Shown here piece after piece: positions 8,940 to 17,229 of a stretch of 64,000 nt of DNA (positions are counted from its first letter, which is position 1; each line of letters begins with the position of its first letter). The position numbers and the translations under genes were made by a program. The notes under the pieces were generated by a model, which saw only the letters and a list, made by a program, of their open reading frames with translations, did no database searches and was not told where the DNA came from. Origin of the DNA: Sporolactobacillus sp. THM19-2 (lineage in GTDB: Bacteria; Bacillota; Bacilli; Bacillales; Sporolactobacillaceae); assembly GCF_004153195.1 (NCBI RefSeq), contig NZ_SEMC01000007.1, positions 1 through 64,000 of the forward strand, in the 5' to 3' direction.

Positions 8940-9562
8940 CTTCCATCATAGATTCTTTCAATGGTCGTGAGAATCTCGTCCAGAGATCTCAGCGTCATAT
9001 TCATCACGATCGCTCCTTCAATTTCAGTCCCCTCAATATTGAAGGTAATGTACATCATCAGCACGAGCCGATAATCAGCATCACTTACGAACAGATCGGC
9101 ACGCGCAGTATCCAGAAGGTTGACATCAGGAAGCGTGTATTCTACAGGAATCCCGACTGTATTACTCAGCTGTCCGATAATCGCATTTAAGATAATATTG
9201 CCAATTTCTTTTATCGTATCAAAATCAATATCTGTAAATGAAAGGCTGTCCGTTTCGTCACGGTTCTCATGCAGACACAGATCAATAAACCGGTGCATTT
9301 TTGTTGCAGGAAATATCAGGCTGACCTGACCTTCAAGCTGACGGTCAAAAGAGATGGTTGATACCATCACCGCACCCTGTGCCACATTTTTCAAATACCT
9401 GTCCAGTTCCACTTTTCCTCTGCCTGTATTCAGAACTTTAACATCCGGAACATCGAGGACAATCTTCTTTTCAATAATATCAGACAGTGTCGCGGCCGCC
9501 TGGCCAACGCCAATGTTGAACAGTTCTCTGAGGATATCATTGCGGTAATTTTTTCCAGTCAT
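8936..9562 (-). CDS. cheC: CheC-type CheY-phosphate phosphatase
   Basis: A 208-residue member of the CheC/CheX/FliY phosphatase family, which dephosphorylates receiver proteins. Both copies of the D-x3-E-x2-N active-site motif are intact: D9-E13-N16 in the first half and D115-E119-N122 in the second, each followed by the expected helix (NIGVGQAA; NIILNAIIG). The gene overlaps the cyclase by 4 bases and abuts the receiver gene by one shared base. No chemotaxis kinase, methyl-accepting protein or flagellar gene is in view, so it probably acts on the receiver encoded just before it. The symbol denotes family, not proven orthology to chemotaxis CheC. Confidence 0.85.
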   Translation of the reverse strand: MTGKNYRNDILRELFNIGVGQAAATLSDIIEKKIVLDVPDVKVLNTGRGKVELDRYLKNVAQGAVMVSTISFDRQLEGQVSLIFPATKMHRFIDLCLHENRDETDSLSFTDIDFDTIKEIGNIILNAIIGQLSNTVGIPVEYTLPDVNLLDTARADLFVSDADYRLVLMMYITFNIEGTEIEGAIVMNMTLRSLDEILTTIERIYDGR

Positions 9563-9930
9563 CAGACATCATTCCTTATGATCCCTGAAATCTGTTTCGC
9601 CTTCTCATCGTTCAGCGGTTTATTGATATACGCCTGAACACCCATCAGTTCAACCACCTTGCGGACACTTTTCTGAATATCTGCCGACAGGACGATAATT
9701 CTGGCCGCTCTGTCAATCTCTTTGATCTTTTCAATCAGATCCTGCCCGCGGAGTTTCGGCATTAGCAAATCAACGATCGTATAATCGGGCCGCTCTTCCT
9801 GAAACTTTTCCAGTCCCTCTTCACCGTCTTCTGCGAAGGAAAACGCCACATCATCCAGATGATTATGTATCATCGTTGAAGTGATTCTCTGTGAAAACCG
9901 GGAATCATCAACAATCAAAATTTTAGCCAT
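9562..9930 (-). CDS. stand-alone CheY-like receiver protein
   Basis: A 122-residue single-domain response regulator. The acidic pair D8-D9, the phosphoacceptor D54 (TIVDLLMP), the switch serine (LSAD, residue 82) and K104 (INKP) are all present. No output domain is attached, so it acts by protein contact. I chose the ATG at 9930 because AAGGAAAAGGGG lies just upstream and would be coding in the longer version. It is the first gene of the receiver-CheC-cyclase operon. A likely logic is a cytoplasmic phospho-switch, reset by the CheC partner, that tunes the PAS-GGDEF enzyme; the cognate kinase is not in the window. Confidence 0.88.
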   Translation of the reverse strand: MAKILIVDDSRFSQRITSTMIHNHLDDVAFSFAEDGEEGLEKFQEERPDYTIVDLLMPKLRGQDLIEKIKEIDRAARIIVLSADIQKSVRKVVELMGVQAYINKPLNDEKAKQISGIIRNDV

Positions 9931-10156
9931 GGAAACTGTAATCCCCTTTTCCTTTCTGTGATCGTTCAAAATATAAGCTCTTCGTCTTGCTCTATACAGA
10001 CTCTACTTCATTATATGAGAATGTCCGGAAAATACAAGAATTGTTTTCTCTCTAATGTACCTCGAACAGCGCCTCTTTTGCAGCATGGCAAGATTAATCC
10101 GCCACCGGCTTTTCCTTCAAGATCTGCCATGACTTCAGCAAATTAGGTTCTCCCCG

Positions 10157-11032
10157 TTATGGATTCTGTTTTCCATCAAAAGTTGTGATCGCGCCATAAA
10201 GATCCGGGCGCCGGTCGCGGAACAGCCCCCAGTCGAAGCGCTGCAATTGCAGCTGGTCGAGATCAAATTCTGCGACAAGGACGGATTCGGTTTCCCGGTC
10301 CGCTTCAGCCAGTTTATTGCCGCGTGGACCGGCGATAAAGGAAGAGCCGTAAAACGAGATCGATGAGTTCTCATCTTTTTCCGTGCCGATCCGGTTTGAG
10401 GCAATGACAGGAACCAGGTTTGCCGCCGCATGGCCGAGCATACACGCCTGCCAGTGGTCTTTCGAATCAATCGAAGGATCATAGGGTTCCGATCCAATCG
10501 CCGTCGGATAAAAAAGCAGTTCGGCACCCATCAGCGCCATACATCGGGCGGATTCGGGAAACCACTGATCCCAGCAGATACCGGCACCAATTTTTCCATA
10601 GCGCGTCTGCCAGACTCTGAAGCCGGTATCCCCCGGATTGAAATAAAATTTTTCTTCATAGCCGGGTCCGTCCGGAATATGACTCTTCCGATAGGTTCCC
10701 AGCACCTGACCGTCGGCATCGATCATCGCCAGCGCGTTAAATAGCGCGTTATTCTTTTTTTCATAAAAGCTGAGCGGCAGAACGACTTCCAGCTCGCGGG
10801 CGATCCGGCAAAAATGTTGGACTGCCCGACTTTCTTCAAGTGTCTCGGCCAGCCGGTAATATTCACTTTTTTCCTTCTGGCAGAAATAAGGCGTCTCAAA
10901 AAGTTCCTGTAAAAGGATGATCTGTGCACCCTTCGCTGCCGCCTGGCGTACCAGCTTTTCCGCCTTCAGCAGATTCTCTTCTCTATTCCAGGAGCAGCTC
11001 ATCTGTGTAGCCGCTGCTTTCACCTTCCGCAC
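10157..11032 (-). CDS. aguB: N-carbamoylputrescine amidase
   Basis: Carbon-nitrogen hydrolase (nitrilase superfamily) that hydrolyses N-carbamoylputrescine to putrescine, CO2 and ammonia. The Glu-Lys-Cys triad is visible in LLQELFE (E43), YRKSHIPD (K116) and GAGICWDQWFPE (C153), numbering from the GTG at 11032. The GTG three codons earlier (11041) overlaps the aguA stop as GTGA, but the site GAGGTGA is better placed for the GTG at 11032, which also gives the usual MRKVKxAATQ start. It follows aguA directly; together they convert agmatine to putrescine. No decarboxylase or antiporter is nearby. Confidence 0.93.
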   Translation of the reverse strand: MRKVKAAATQMSCSWNREENLLKAEKLVRQAAAKGAQIILLQELFETPYFCQKEKSEYYRLAETLEESRAVQHFCRIARELEVVLPLSFYEKKNNALFNALAMIDADGQVLGTYRKSHIPDGPGYEEKFYFNPGDTGFRVWQTRYGKIGAGICWDQWFPESARCMALMGAELLFYPTAIGSEPYDPSIDSKDHWQACMLGHAAANLVPVIASNRIGTEKDENSSISFYGSSFIAGPRGNKLAEADRETESVLVAEFDLDQLQLQRFDWGLFRDRRPDLYGAITTFDGKQNP

Positions 11033-11037
11033 ATCAC

Positions 11038-12072
11038 TCACCTCAATGGGCCGGCCGGCATCTGCTGCGTCGCGCAGTGCACATTGCCGCCTTCTGTAAT
11101 GATCGCCATCCCGTCAATCGTCCGTATCCGCCGATCCGGGAAGACATGGCGCAGAACAGCTTCCGCCTTCCGGTCAGATGCAGCTGCGTCAGCGCCGAAA
11201 ACCGGCAGGATGACGCCGCCGTTCACCAGATAAAAGTTCAGATAGCTCAAAGTCAGCCGGTGGCCCTTATAGAATCGTTTCGGAGGCTGCGGGATCCGGA
11301 TCACTTCAAGCTTTCTTCCCCGGGCATCGGTCGCCTCACTTAGCCTGGTCAAGTTCTCCCGGGTGATCTCGAAGTTCTCATCACCCGGATCATCGCACGT
11401 CTGAATCAGCACCTTACCAGGGGCAGCAAAACAGGCGATGTTGTCGATATGACCGTCCGTCTCGTCTCCGCTCAGGCCGCGTTTCAGCCAGATGATTTTC
11501 TCTGCATGAAGCCTGTGCTTCAGTTCCTCTTCTATCCCTTCCCTGTCCAGCTGTGGATTCCGGTTCGGATGGAGCAGGCACTGCTCAGTCGTCAGGAGCG
11601 TCCCCTCCCCGTCTGTGTGGATCGATCCGCCTTCAAGCACGATCGAGGCATCGACTCGCCGGATATGGAGTCTGTCCAGCAGGACCCGGGCCAGCCGGTC
11701 GTCATGATCCCACGGATGATATTTTTCGCCCCAGGCATTAAAACGCCAGTTTACCCCTGCCCGATGTCCGAAGTCATCAATCAGAAAAGTCGGCCCGTTG
11801 TCCCGTACCCATGAGTCATCGTGAGCGATCACGAGCCTGTCGATCCATTCCTCATCAAATTCCGCTTTCAGCTGTTCTGCCTGATCCGGGTTGACGATCA
11901 CGGTGACGGGTTCAAATTCAGCAATGGCCCGGGCTAAAGTGGCATAACCACGGGCGATGCGCCGGTAATCTTCGGGATAGTGCATCGACCGGCGCACAGG
12001 CCAGGAAATAAACGTGCGTTCATGCGCCGCCCATTCGGCAGGCATCCTGAATCCCCTTTTTCTCTGATCCAT
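11038..12072 (-). CDS. aguA: agmatine deiminase
   Basis: Converts agmatine to N-carbamoylputrescine with release of ammonia; member of the guanidino-modifying (peptidyl-arginine deiminase-like) family. The catalytic cysteine is in GGNVHCATQQ near the C-terminus (about residue 333), with the supporting acidic/His segments DDSWVRDNGPTF and GDETDGHIDN. Length about 344 residues is normal for the family. I use the ATG at 12072; a GTG at 12084 is in frame but lacks a better ribosome site. The gene is translationally coupled to aguB downstream and diverges from the dedA-like gene. Confidence 0.94.
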   Translation of the reverse strand: MDQRKRGFRMPAEWAAHERTFISWPVRRSMHYPEDYRRIARGYATLARAIAEFEPVTVIVNPDQAEQLKAEFDEEWIDRLVIAHDDSWVRDNGPTFLIDDFGHRAGVNWRFNAWGEKYHPWDHDDRLARVLLDRLHIRRVDASIVLEGGSIHTDGEGTLLTTEQCLLHPNRNPQLDREGIEEELKHRLHAEKIIWLKRGLSGDETDGHIDNIACFAAPGKVLIQTCDDPGDENFEITRENLTRLSEATDARGRKLEVIRIPQPPKRFYKGHRLTLSYLNFYLVNGGVILPVFGADAAASDRKAEAVLRHVFPDRRIRTIDGMAIITEGGNVHCATQQMPAGPLR

Positions 12073-12177
12073 AAATAACCCCACATCATTTCATTTAATC
12101 TGTTTTTTTATTTATTATGTTATCATAAAATAAGCAGGACAGGCAGATTTTCTGCCAGGCGAAAGAGAGGGAAAGAG

Positions 12178-12783
12178 ATGCAGGAATGGATCACCCATTT
12201 TATGGAACAGTTCGGCTATATCGGTATATTCCTGATGATTCTTCTGGAAAATATTTTCCCGCCGATTCCTTCAGAGATTGTTCTGACTTTCGGCGGCTTC
12301 ATGACGACCCGGACGCAGATGAGTATCCCCGGGGTCATCCTTTACGCGACGGCAGGATCCCTGTCCGGTGCCTGCGTGCTTTACCTGGTCGGGCGCGTGC
12401 TGAACGTGGAACGGCTGGAGATGGTGATCAGCCGCTGGGGGCACCTCCTCAGGCTGAAAACCGGAGATGTCAGGCGGGCCGATGCCTGGTTTGACCGCTA
12501 CGGTTACCGGGCCGTTTTCTTCTGCCGGATGGTGCCGCTGGTCCGCAGTCTGATCTCCATCCCGGCCGGCATGTCCGGTATGCGCTTCAGTCGTTTTCTG
12601 ATTTATTCGGCGGCCGGAACACTGATCTGGAACGTTCTCCTCGTTTCAGCAGGTGCGCTGCTTGGCCGGTCGTGGGAAAAAGTCCTCGCCTTCATGGACG
12701 TGTATGCCATTGTGGCTTACGTGGTGATCGGTGCCGCCGTCCTTTTCTTTATCGTCCGCTTTATTATCAGAAGACGGCGGTAA
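12178..12783 (+). CDS. DedA-family (VTT domain) membrane protein
   Basis: A 201-residue integral membrane protein. The family signature ENIFPPIPSEIVLTFGGF opens the protein, then the conserved GAxxG-type segment GSLSGACVLYLVG, and the central FDRYGYRAVFFCRMVPLVRSLISIPAG block carries the arginines typical of DedA. Five to six hydrophobic segments are visible. DedA proteins move polyprenyl- or phospholipids across the membrane and support envelope homeostasis. A good GAGAGGGAAAGAG site precedes the ATG. It diverges from aguA across 105 bases, an AT-rich stretch that must hold both promoters. Confidence 0.9.
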   Translation: MQEWITHFMEQFGYIGIFLMILLENIFPPIPSEIVLTFGGFMTTRTQMSIPGVILYATAGSLSGACVLYLVGRVLNVERLEMVISRWGHLLRLKTGDVRRADAWFDRYGYRAVFFCRMVPLVRSLISIPAGMSGMRFSRFLIYSAAGTLIWNVLLVSAGALLGRSWEKVLAFMDVYAIVAYVVIGAAVLFFIVRFIIRRRR

Positions 12784-12792
12784 GCATGCAGC

Positions 12793-13272
12793 TCAGTCCG
12801 CATCCATTATCCGTTTATGCAGAGGCAGAAGCCATCCGAAAACCACGACATACCCCAGTACAGAGTAAAACAGATTCCAGTTCCTTTGCCGAAAATAGCC
12901 TTGTGCCATTGCTCCGCCCTCGATCAGGAGTGACAGCAGAATAAAGAGGATCAGCATCAGCCATTTATTCGATGGGGTCCTGTAATTCAGAAAGATGATT
13001 GCAAGAAAAGAGGGAATCAGGGTGACTCCAAACAGGTCACCCAGACCAATCACATGGTCCCGTCCAAGAATATAACCATGGAAGAATACCGCCACGATCA
13101 TATCAATCACCCACGTCATCGTACCGACGATACCAAACGTGAAATAGATATGCCGCCAGTTCATCTCACGTTTCCTCATGAACAGAACAATAAGAACGAG
13201 CAGAATGGCGACAGCGATCGGGTACCAGATCCCATCAGAACGCAGGTCAAGTCGATCTGTAATGGATTCCAT
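12793..13272 (-). CDS. small polytopic membrane protein (CBO0543-like family)
   Basis: A 159-residue protein with about five transmembrane segments (near residues 15-33, 43-63, 75-95, 102-120 and 130-148), the first followed by a basic loop (RKREMNWRH). The spacing and residues such as WVIDMIVAVFFHGYILG resemble the CBO0543 family of Bacilli and Clostridia, whose function is unknown. GGAGG lies 7 bases before the ATG. It converges on the dedA-like gene (10 bases between stops). No function can be assigned. Confidence 0.7.
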   Translation of the reverse strand: MESITDRLDLRSDGIWYPIAVAILLVLIVLFMRKREMNWRHIYFTFGIVGTMTWVIDMIVAVFFHGYILGRDHVIGLGDLFGVTLIPSFLAIIFLNYRTPSNKWLMLILFILLSLLIEGGAMAQGYFRQRNWNLFYSVLGYVVVFGWLLPLHKRIMDAD

Positions 13273-13334
13273 ATAAACCTCCTGAGATAAGTCTCAGATT
13301 TAATATGGTGATCTTTTCGGTTTATATGCAGTAA

Positions 13335-13856
13335 TCAGCAAAAATCACGGATCACCGACCACTCCCGCAGCTTCTCTTCAAACGATTTCGGCCGCCGGGT
13401 CGGTGTCGGACTGGTTGAGGGCAGCTGAACATAACGGATCCCGGTGAGAATCAGTAATTCCAGCCCAAAGTGTTTTTTAAAGACCTGGATGGACTTACTT
13501 CCATTAAATGCGACCAGCCGGATTTGCCGGTACTTTTTCAGAAGCTGCGGAATGGCATTAGGTTCCGCATCCCGGATCGCTGAATCAAGGCTCCCCTTCC
13601 GGGTACACTGGCGGATCGAATCCCAGAGCCCGATCCGGTTTCTCGTCAGAAAATCACACTTCTCCTGATAATTTTCAAATGTCTCTTTATGTTGAAACAA
13701 AGCGGCCATTACGCGCCAGAACTGATTACGGGGGCAGGCATAATACTGCTGCATCGCAAGAGACCTGGCCCCGGGCATCGACCCCAGAATGAGGACGCGT
13801 GCATCTGGCGCGATCACCGGATCCATGGAATAATGGCGATGTTCTGTATCCTTCAT
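13335..13856 (-). CDS. hypoxanthine/uracil-type DNA glycosylase (UDG superfamily)
   Basis: A 173-residue single-domain base-excision enzyme. LILGSMPGARSL near the N-terminus is the active-site motif of the DNA-deoxyinosine glycosylase branch (UDG family 6), followed by ACPRNQFWRVM, LWDSIRQC, the substrate strand VAFNGSKS and the DNA-intercalating loop LPSTSPTPTRRP. It should remove deaminated bases, chiefly hypoxanthine, from DNA. AGGAGGG lies 8 bases before the ATG at 13856, so the ATG eight codons upstream is not used. It stands divergent from the VanW gene. Confidence 0.88.
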   Translation of the reverse strand: MKDTEHRHYSMDPVIAPDARVLILGSMPGARSLAMQQYYACPRNQFWRVMAALFQHKETFENYQEKCDFLTRNRIGLWDSIRQCTRKGSLDSAIRDAEPNAIPQLLKKYRQIRLVAFNGSKSIQVFKKHFGLELLILTGIRYVQLPSTSPTPTRRPKSFEEKLREWSVIRDFC

Positions 13857-13934
13857 AAAAATGTCCCTCCTGTTTTTCATTGATCCTGAGTAAAGCGGTA
13901 AAAGTTGCTCATAATAAAGCCGGAGGTGCGACGG

Positions 13935-14873
13935 ATGCTGATCAAAATACTATTTTCCTTTTTCCTGCTTACTGGAGCGGCTGTTCCTTCAGATCATCTG
14001 GTGATCACCCTTCACGGCAAACCGGCCGCTACGGTCACACGCGCGGAAGTCACCCGTGTCTTTCCCGGCCCGCCGTTCATCGATCCTGAGCAAGTCGATC
14101 AGTTTATCAGTAAACTTAACCGGACGATCTATCAGGCTCCACAAAATGCCACTCTTGATCAACATGGCGGGATTGCTGCAGAAAAACCGGGAGTCCGGCT
14201 TGATCAAAGGGCCTTTAGAGACCGTTTTTACCGTTATTTATTCAGCCGCGGCCCGGCCACTGTTGAAGCTCCGCTTTCCCCCGTTTATCCCAAAGTCGAC
14301 AGCGAACTGCTTTCGGAGATACGCGTGCGTCCGATCGGCAGTTATGTGACGTTTTTCAATGCCGGAAATAAAAGCCGTTCGAACAATATTATGCTCGCCA
14401 CCGAGGCGATTAACAACACGGTGGTTTTCCCAAACGAAACGTTCTCATTCAACCAGACTGTCGGCAGGCGAACAAAGGAAAAAGGCTACCTGCCCGCGCG
14501 GGTGATCGTCAGAGGAGAATATTCGGAAGGAATCGGCGGCGGGATCTGCCAGGTGTCCTCTACGCTGTTCAACGCTGTCGACCGTGCCGGACTGCGTATC
14601 ACGCAGCGCTACTCACACAGCAGGCGTGTCGGTTATGTACCGCCCGGGCGTGATGCGACGGTCGACTGGTACGGCCCTGACTTCCGTTTCCGGAACACAT
14701 ACCATCAGCCCATTCTGATCCGGGCGCATAAATATGGCGGGAGCGTCTCCTTTTCCCTGTATTCCTCAGACACCATTCACATAAAGCCGAAAACAATCCC
14801 CAATCCCTCGGCCAAAATGCCGGAAGAAGGGCATGCCGGTCATAAACAGAAGTTAAAGAAGAAAGCAGAGTAA
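13935..14873 (+). CDS. exported VanW-family protein
   Basis: A 312-residue protein with an N-terminal signal/anchor (IKILFSFFLLTGAAVP). The VanW core occupies about residues 130-280: SNNIMLATEAINNTVV, FNQTVGRRTKEKGY, then the highly conserved GGGICQVSSTLFNAVDRAGL and the DATVDWYGPDFRFRN segment. The C-terminal tail is lysine rich. VanW proteins are cell-wall associated and thought to act in envelope assembly or spore/cell-wall chemistry; the exact role is unknown. GGAGGTG lies 6 bases before the ATG at 13935, so the ATG at 13905 is rejected. No vancomycin-resistance genes accompany it. Confidence 0.9.
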   Translation: MLIKILFSFFLLTGAAVPSDHLVITLHGKPAATVTRAEVTRVFPGPPFIDPEQVDQFISKLNRTIYQAPQNATLDQHGGIAAEKPGVRLDQRAFRDRFYRYLFSRGPATVEAPLSPVYPKVDSELLSEIRVRPIGSYVTFFNAGNKSRSNNIMLATEAINNTVVFPNETFSFNQTVGRRTKEKGYLPARVIVRGEYSEGIGGGICQVSSTLFNAVDRAGLRITQRYSHSRRVGYVPPGRDATVDWYGPDFRFRNTYHQPILIRAHKYGGSVSFSLYSSDTIHIKPKTIPNPSAKMPEEGHAGHKQKLKKKAE

Positions 14874-14882
14874 GGAGTGCAT

Positions 14883-14904
14883 AAAAAAAGGCCCTATAAG
14901 GGCC
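14883..14904 (-). terminator. rho-independent terminator of the PH-domain gene
   Basis: GGCCCT (14890-14895) pairs with AGGGCC (14899-14904) around a 3-base loop. On the minus strand the hairpin is followed by seven T residues (14883-14889), 38 bases past the stop of the gene at 14942-15382. Confidence 0.8.
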
Positions 14905-14941
14905 ATCCTGAATGTGGCGTTTAACCGCTGTTTTAACAAGT

Positions 14942-15382
14942 TTATTCCTGAATTTGTATATCCGGGCATCGTTTTTTTAACTCGGTGATAAACCCGGCCT
15001 TATTCTCTGGCGAAATCTTAACACTTCCGAGTGTTGCAGATTTGTAAAATATTTCAAGGCCCTGTTTAGATAATAAGATTCGATAACCAGTGAATATATC
15101 CCCTGTTGAAGAAACTTTAGTTATTGTTTGGTATGGAATTTTACTACGAAAGGGCCCTCCTTTAACTAATAAAAAATCCTCATAAAAAAAATACTTGATA
15201 AAAAAGGCTGTCCACACGATGATACCTGCTGAAACAATAAATATAGCGAACATAATGGTTATAACAGCTGCCGATGCGTTCTTATCAATGAATACAGGCA
15301 GCAATGTGACAGCGCTTATTATTAAAATCGTTATGGAAATAATGGCAACAAAGAAGTTGTCTGCCTTTGAGCGGAAAATCAT
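14942..15382 (-). CDS. two-TM protein with bacterial PH domain
   Basis: A 146-residue membrane protein: two hydrophobic segments (about residues 10-30 and 38-65), then a compact cytoplasmic beta domain. The pattern SKIPYQTITKVSST followed by KISPENKAGFITELKKR at the end matches the bacterial PH domain family formerly DUF1200. Such proteins are common in Bacilli and of unknown function, perhaps linked to bacteriocin resistance or membrane stress. It is a single gene with its own terminator. The gap to the next gene (15383-15549) holds nothing recognisable. Confidence 0.7.
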   Translation of the reverse strand: MIFRSKADNFFVAIISITILIISAVTLLPVFIDKNASAAVITIMFAIFIVSAGIIVWTAFFIKYFFYEDFLLVKGGPFRSKIPYQTITKVSSTGDIFTGYRILLSKQGLEIFYKSATLGSVKISPENKAGFITELKKRCPDIQIQE

Positions 15383-15549
15383 CGGAAATCACACCATTTT
15401 TAGCATATACATACGGTTATTTATTAAAGGTTTCATTCTTAAATCCATTTACGAAAACAGCCCTGGCATAACAAAACCTCCTGTTACCTTTTTATTAAGC
15501 ATAACGGAGGTGGCGAATTTTTTCATTATGACGTTGCCAGTCCGGCAAA

Positions 15550-16890
15550 CTATGAAGCACTGACTTCGCTGAGCGTCTCATGAAACTCAATCCGGATCTT
15601 CTCCAGACGGTTTCCTCTGACTGATTCAACGGTAAATAACATATGGTCGTATGTGACTGCCGGTTTGTGCCCCTTTTCCGGAATGTACCCCATCCGGCTC
15701 AGAACAAATCCTGCGAGCGTATCCACATTCGGTGCCTCAATATGCGTGCTGAAGAGTTCATTAAATGCATCTATTTCAAGGGTGCCATCGGCTAACCAAG
15801 TACGCTCATCAATCTGTCTGATCACTCCTTTAGCCTCATCGTGCTCATCTTCAATTTCTCCGACGATCTCCTCAATCAGATCCTCCAGTGTCACAAGGCC
15901 GGCAAAGCCGCCATATTCATCCAGCAGAACGGCAATATGCTGATGCGCCCGCTGCAGATCACGCAGTAAATCATCAATATTTCGCGTCTCGGGGACAAAA
16001 TACGGTTCACGAAGGAGCGCGCGCAGATCCACATGATCAAAGCCTGCCTCGCCCGCCGCTTGAAAGTAGTCTTTCATGTTCAGAATCCCGATAATGTGGT
16101 CATGATCAGATTCATAAACCGGGATGCGGGTATAATTCTCACGTAACAGGAGAGGCGCCAGTCTGTCGGGCGGCGTGTCGGCACTGAGCGTGAAGGCATC
16201 CGTTCTCGGCGTCATAATCTCACGGGCAATCTTGCTGCTCAGTTCAAAGACGCCGCGAATCATATCCAGCTCAGCCGGTCTGATGGACCCGTCTTCCCGC
16301 CCGGACTCAGCCAGTATTTTCATCTCATCCCGGGCGTTCGTCTGCCCGCTGACTTTTACGGTTTCTGTACGTGTAATTTTTGCCAGCAGATTCGTCGAAA
16401 AAGAAAGGAAAAGCACAAAAGGCAGAGCCAGTTTACTGATGAGCAGAATGGGCGTGACAGAGATCCTGGCAATCTTTTCCGCATTCTGAAGCGCAATTCT
16501 TTTTGGGAAAAGTTCTCCGAATACCAGCGTCACATAGGACAGAAGAAGCGTAATCATAATAATCGCCAGTTCTTCGGCATAAGGGAAATTTCCCAGCAGG
16601 GAAGCGGTATGGTCCGCAAGTCCGGTTGCGGCGGACGCGCTGGAAAAAAGGCTGGCCAGCGTGATGCCCACCTGAATCGTCGCCAGAAACTTACCCGGAT
16701 CCTGAAGCAATTTGTTCAGGAGTCTGGCTTTCCTGTCCCCGTTTGCCGCCTGATGTGCCATCCGCTTCTTATCCAGTGAGACAAGCGCAATCTCGGCAGC
16801 TGCGAAAAAGGCATTCACTAAAGTCAGAACCCCAATCATTCCGAGCTGAAAGAAAATCAAACTCCCGGGGTCATCTGCAGGAGCTTCCAC
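15550..16890 (-). CDS. CNNM/CorC-type membrane protein with CBS domains
   Basis: A hemolysin-family (HlyC/CorC) protein of about 446 residues, proposed to export magnesium or similar ions. An N-terminal CNNM (DUF21) membrane domain (about 10-190) with NAFFAAAEIALVSL and the conserved GELFPKRIALQNAE, a CBS pair (about 205-325; MTPRTDAFTL, LLDEYGGFAGLVTLEDLIEEIVGEI) and a C-terminal CorC_HlyC domain. I chose the GTG at 16890 because AGGGAGAG lies 9 bases upstream; the ATG at 16938 would make that site coding. A second paralogue lies at 19077-20381, with the acyl-CoA ligase gene between them. Confidence 0.9.
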   Translation of the reverse strand: MEAPADDPGSLIFFQLGMIGVLTLVNAFFAAAEIALVSLDKKRMAHQAANGDRKARLLNKLLQDPGKFLATIQVGITLASLFSSASAATGLADHTASLLGNFPYAEELAIIMITLLLSYVTLVFGELFPKRIALQNAEKIARISVTPILLISKLALPFVLFLSFSTNLLAKITRTETVKVSGQTNARDEMKILAESGREDGSIRPAELDMIRGVFELSSKIAREIMTPRTDAFTLSADTPPDRLAPLLLRENYTRIPVYESDHDHIIGILNMKDYFQAAGEAGFDHVDLRALLREPYFVPETRNIDDLLRDLQRAHQHIAVLLDEYGGFAGLVTLEDLIEEIVGEIEDEHDEAKGVIRQIDERTWLADGTLEIDAFNELFSTHIEAPNVDTLAGFVLSRMGYIPEKGHKPAVTYDHMLFTVESVRGNRLEKIRIEFHETLSEVSAS

Positions 16891-17229
16891 TGATTTAATC
16901 TCTCCCTTTAATAAAGAAAATTTAGATAAAGCTGACAAATCATATCGTAATCCGATTATACACTATCCTATGTTCTTTATCCACGATTATTTGTCTAAAA
17001 AAAGCGGTGAGAAATGAAACTTTCCGTGATGTACAGCGTACCTAGACTGAGTACTGAAAACGAATCATATGGGCAATCTGACTTTCCCGTAAAACGGCAG
17101 GCAGATTTCATGTACGCAAAATAAAATCAACGCCGATGGATTGACATTCAGGGACCATTTTTGTTCAGATCATTTTCATTCAGATGTAGCTCGAAATACA
17201 TAAATGGCCAGGGAGTAAAGGAGCAGAAA

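Noticed and set aside
15195-15563. 122-codon plus-strand frame
   Set aside because: Overlaps the PH-domain gene on the minus strand, which has two TM helices, a PH pattern and its own terminator.
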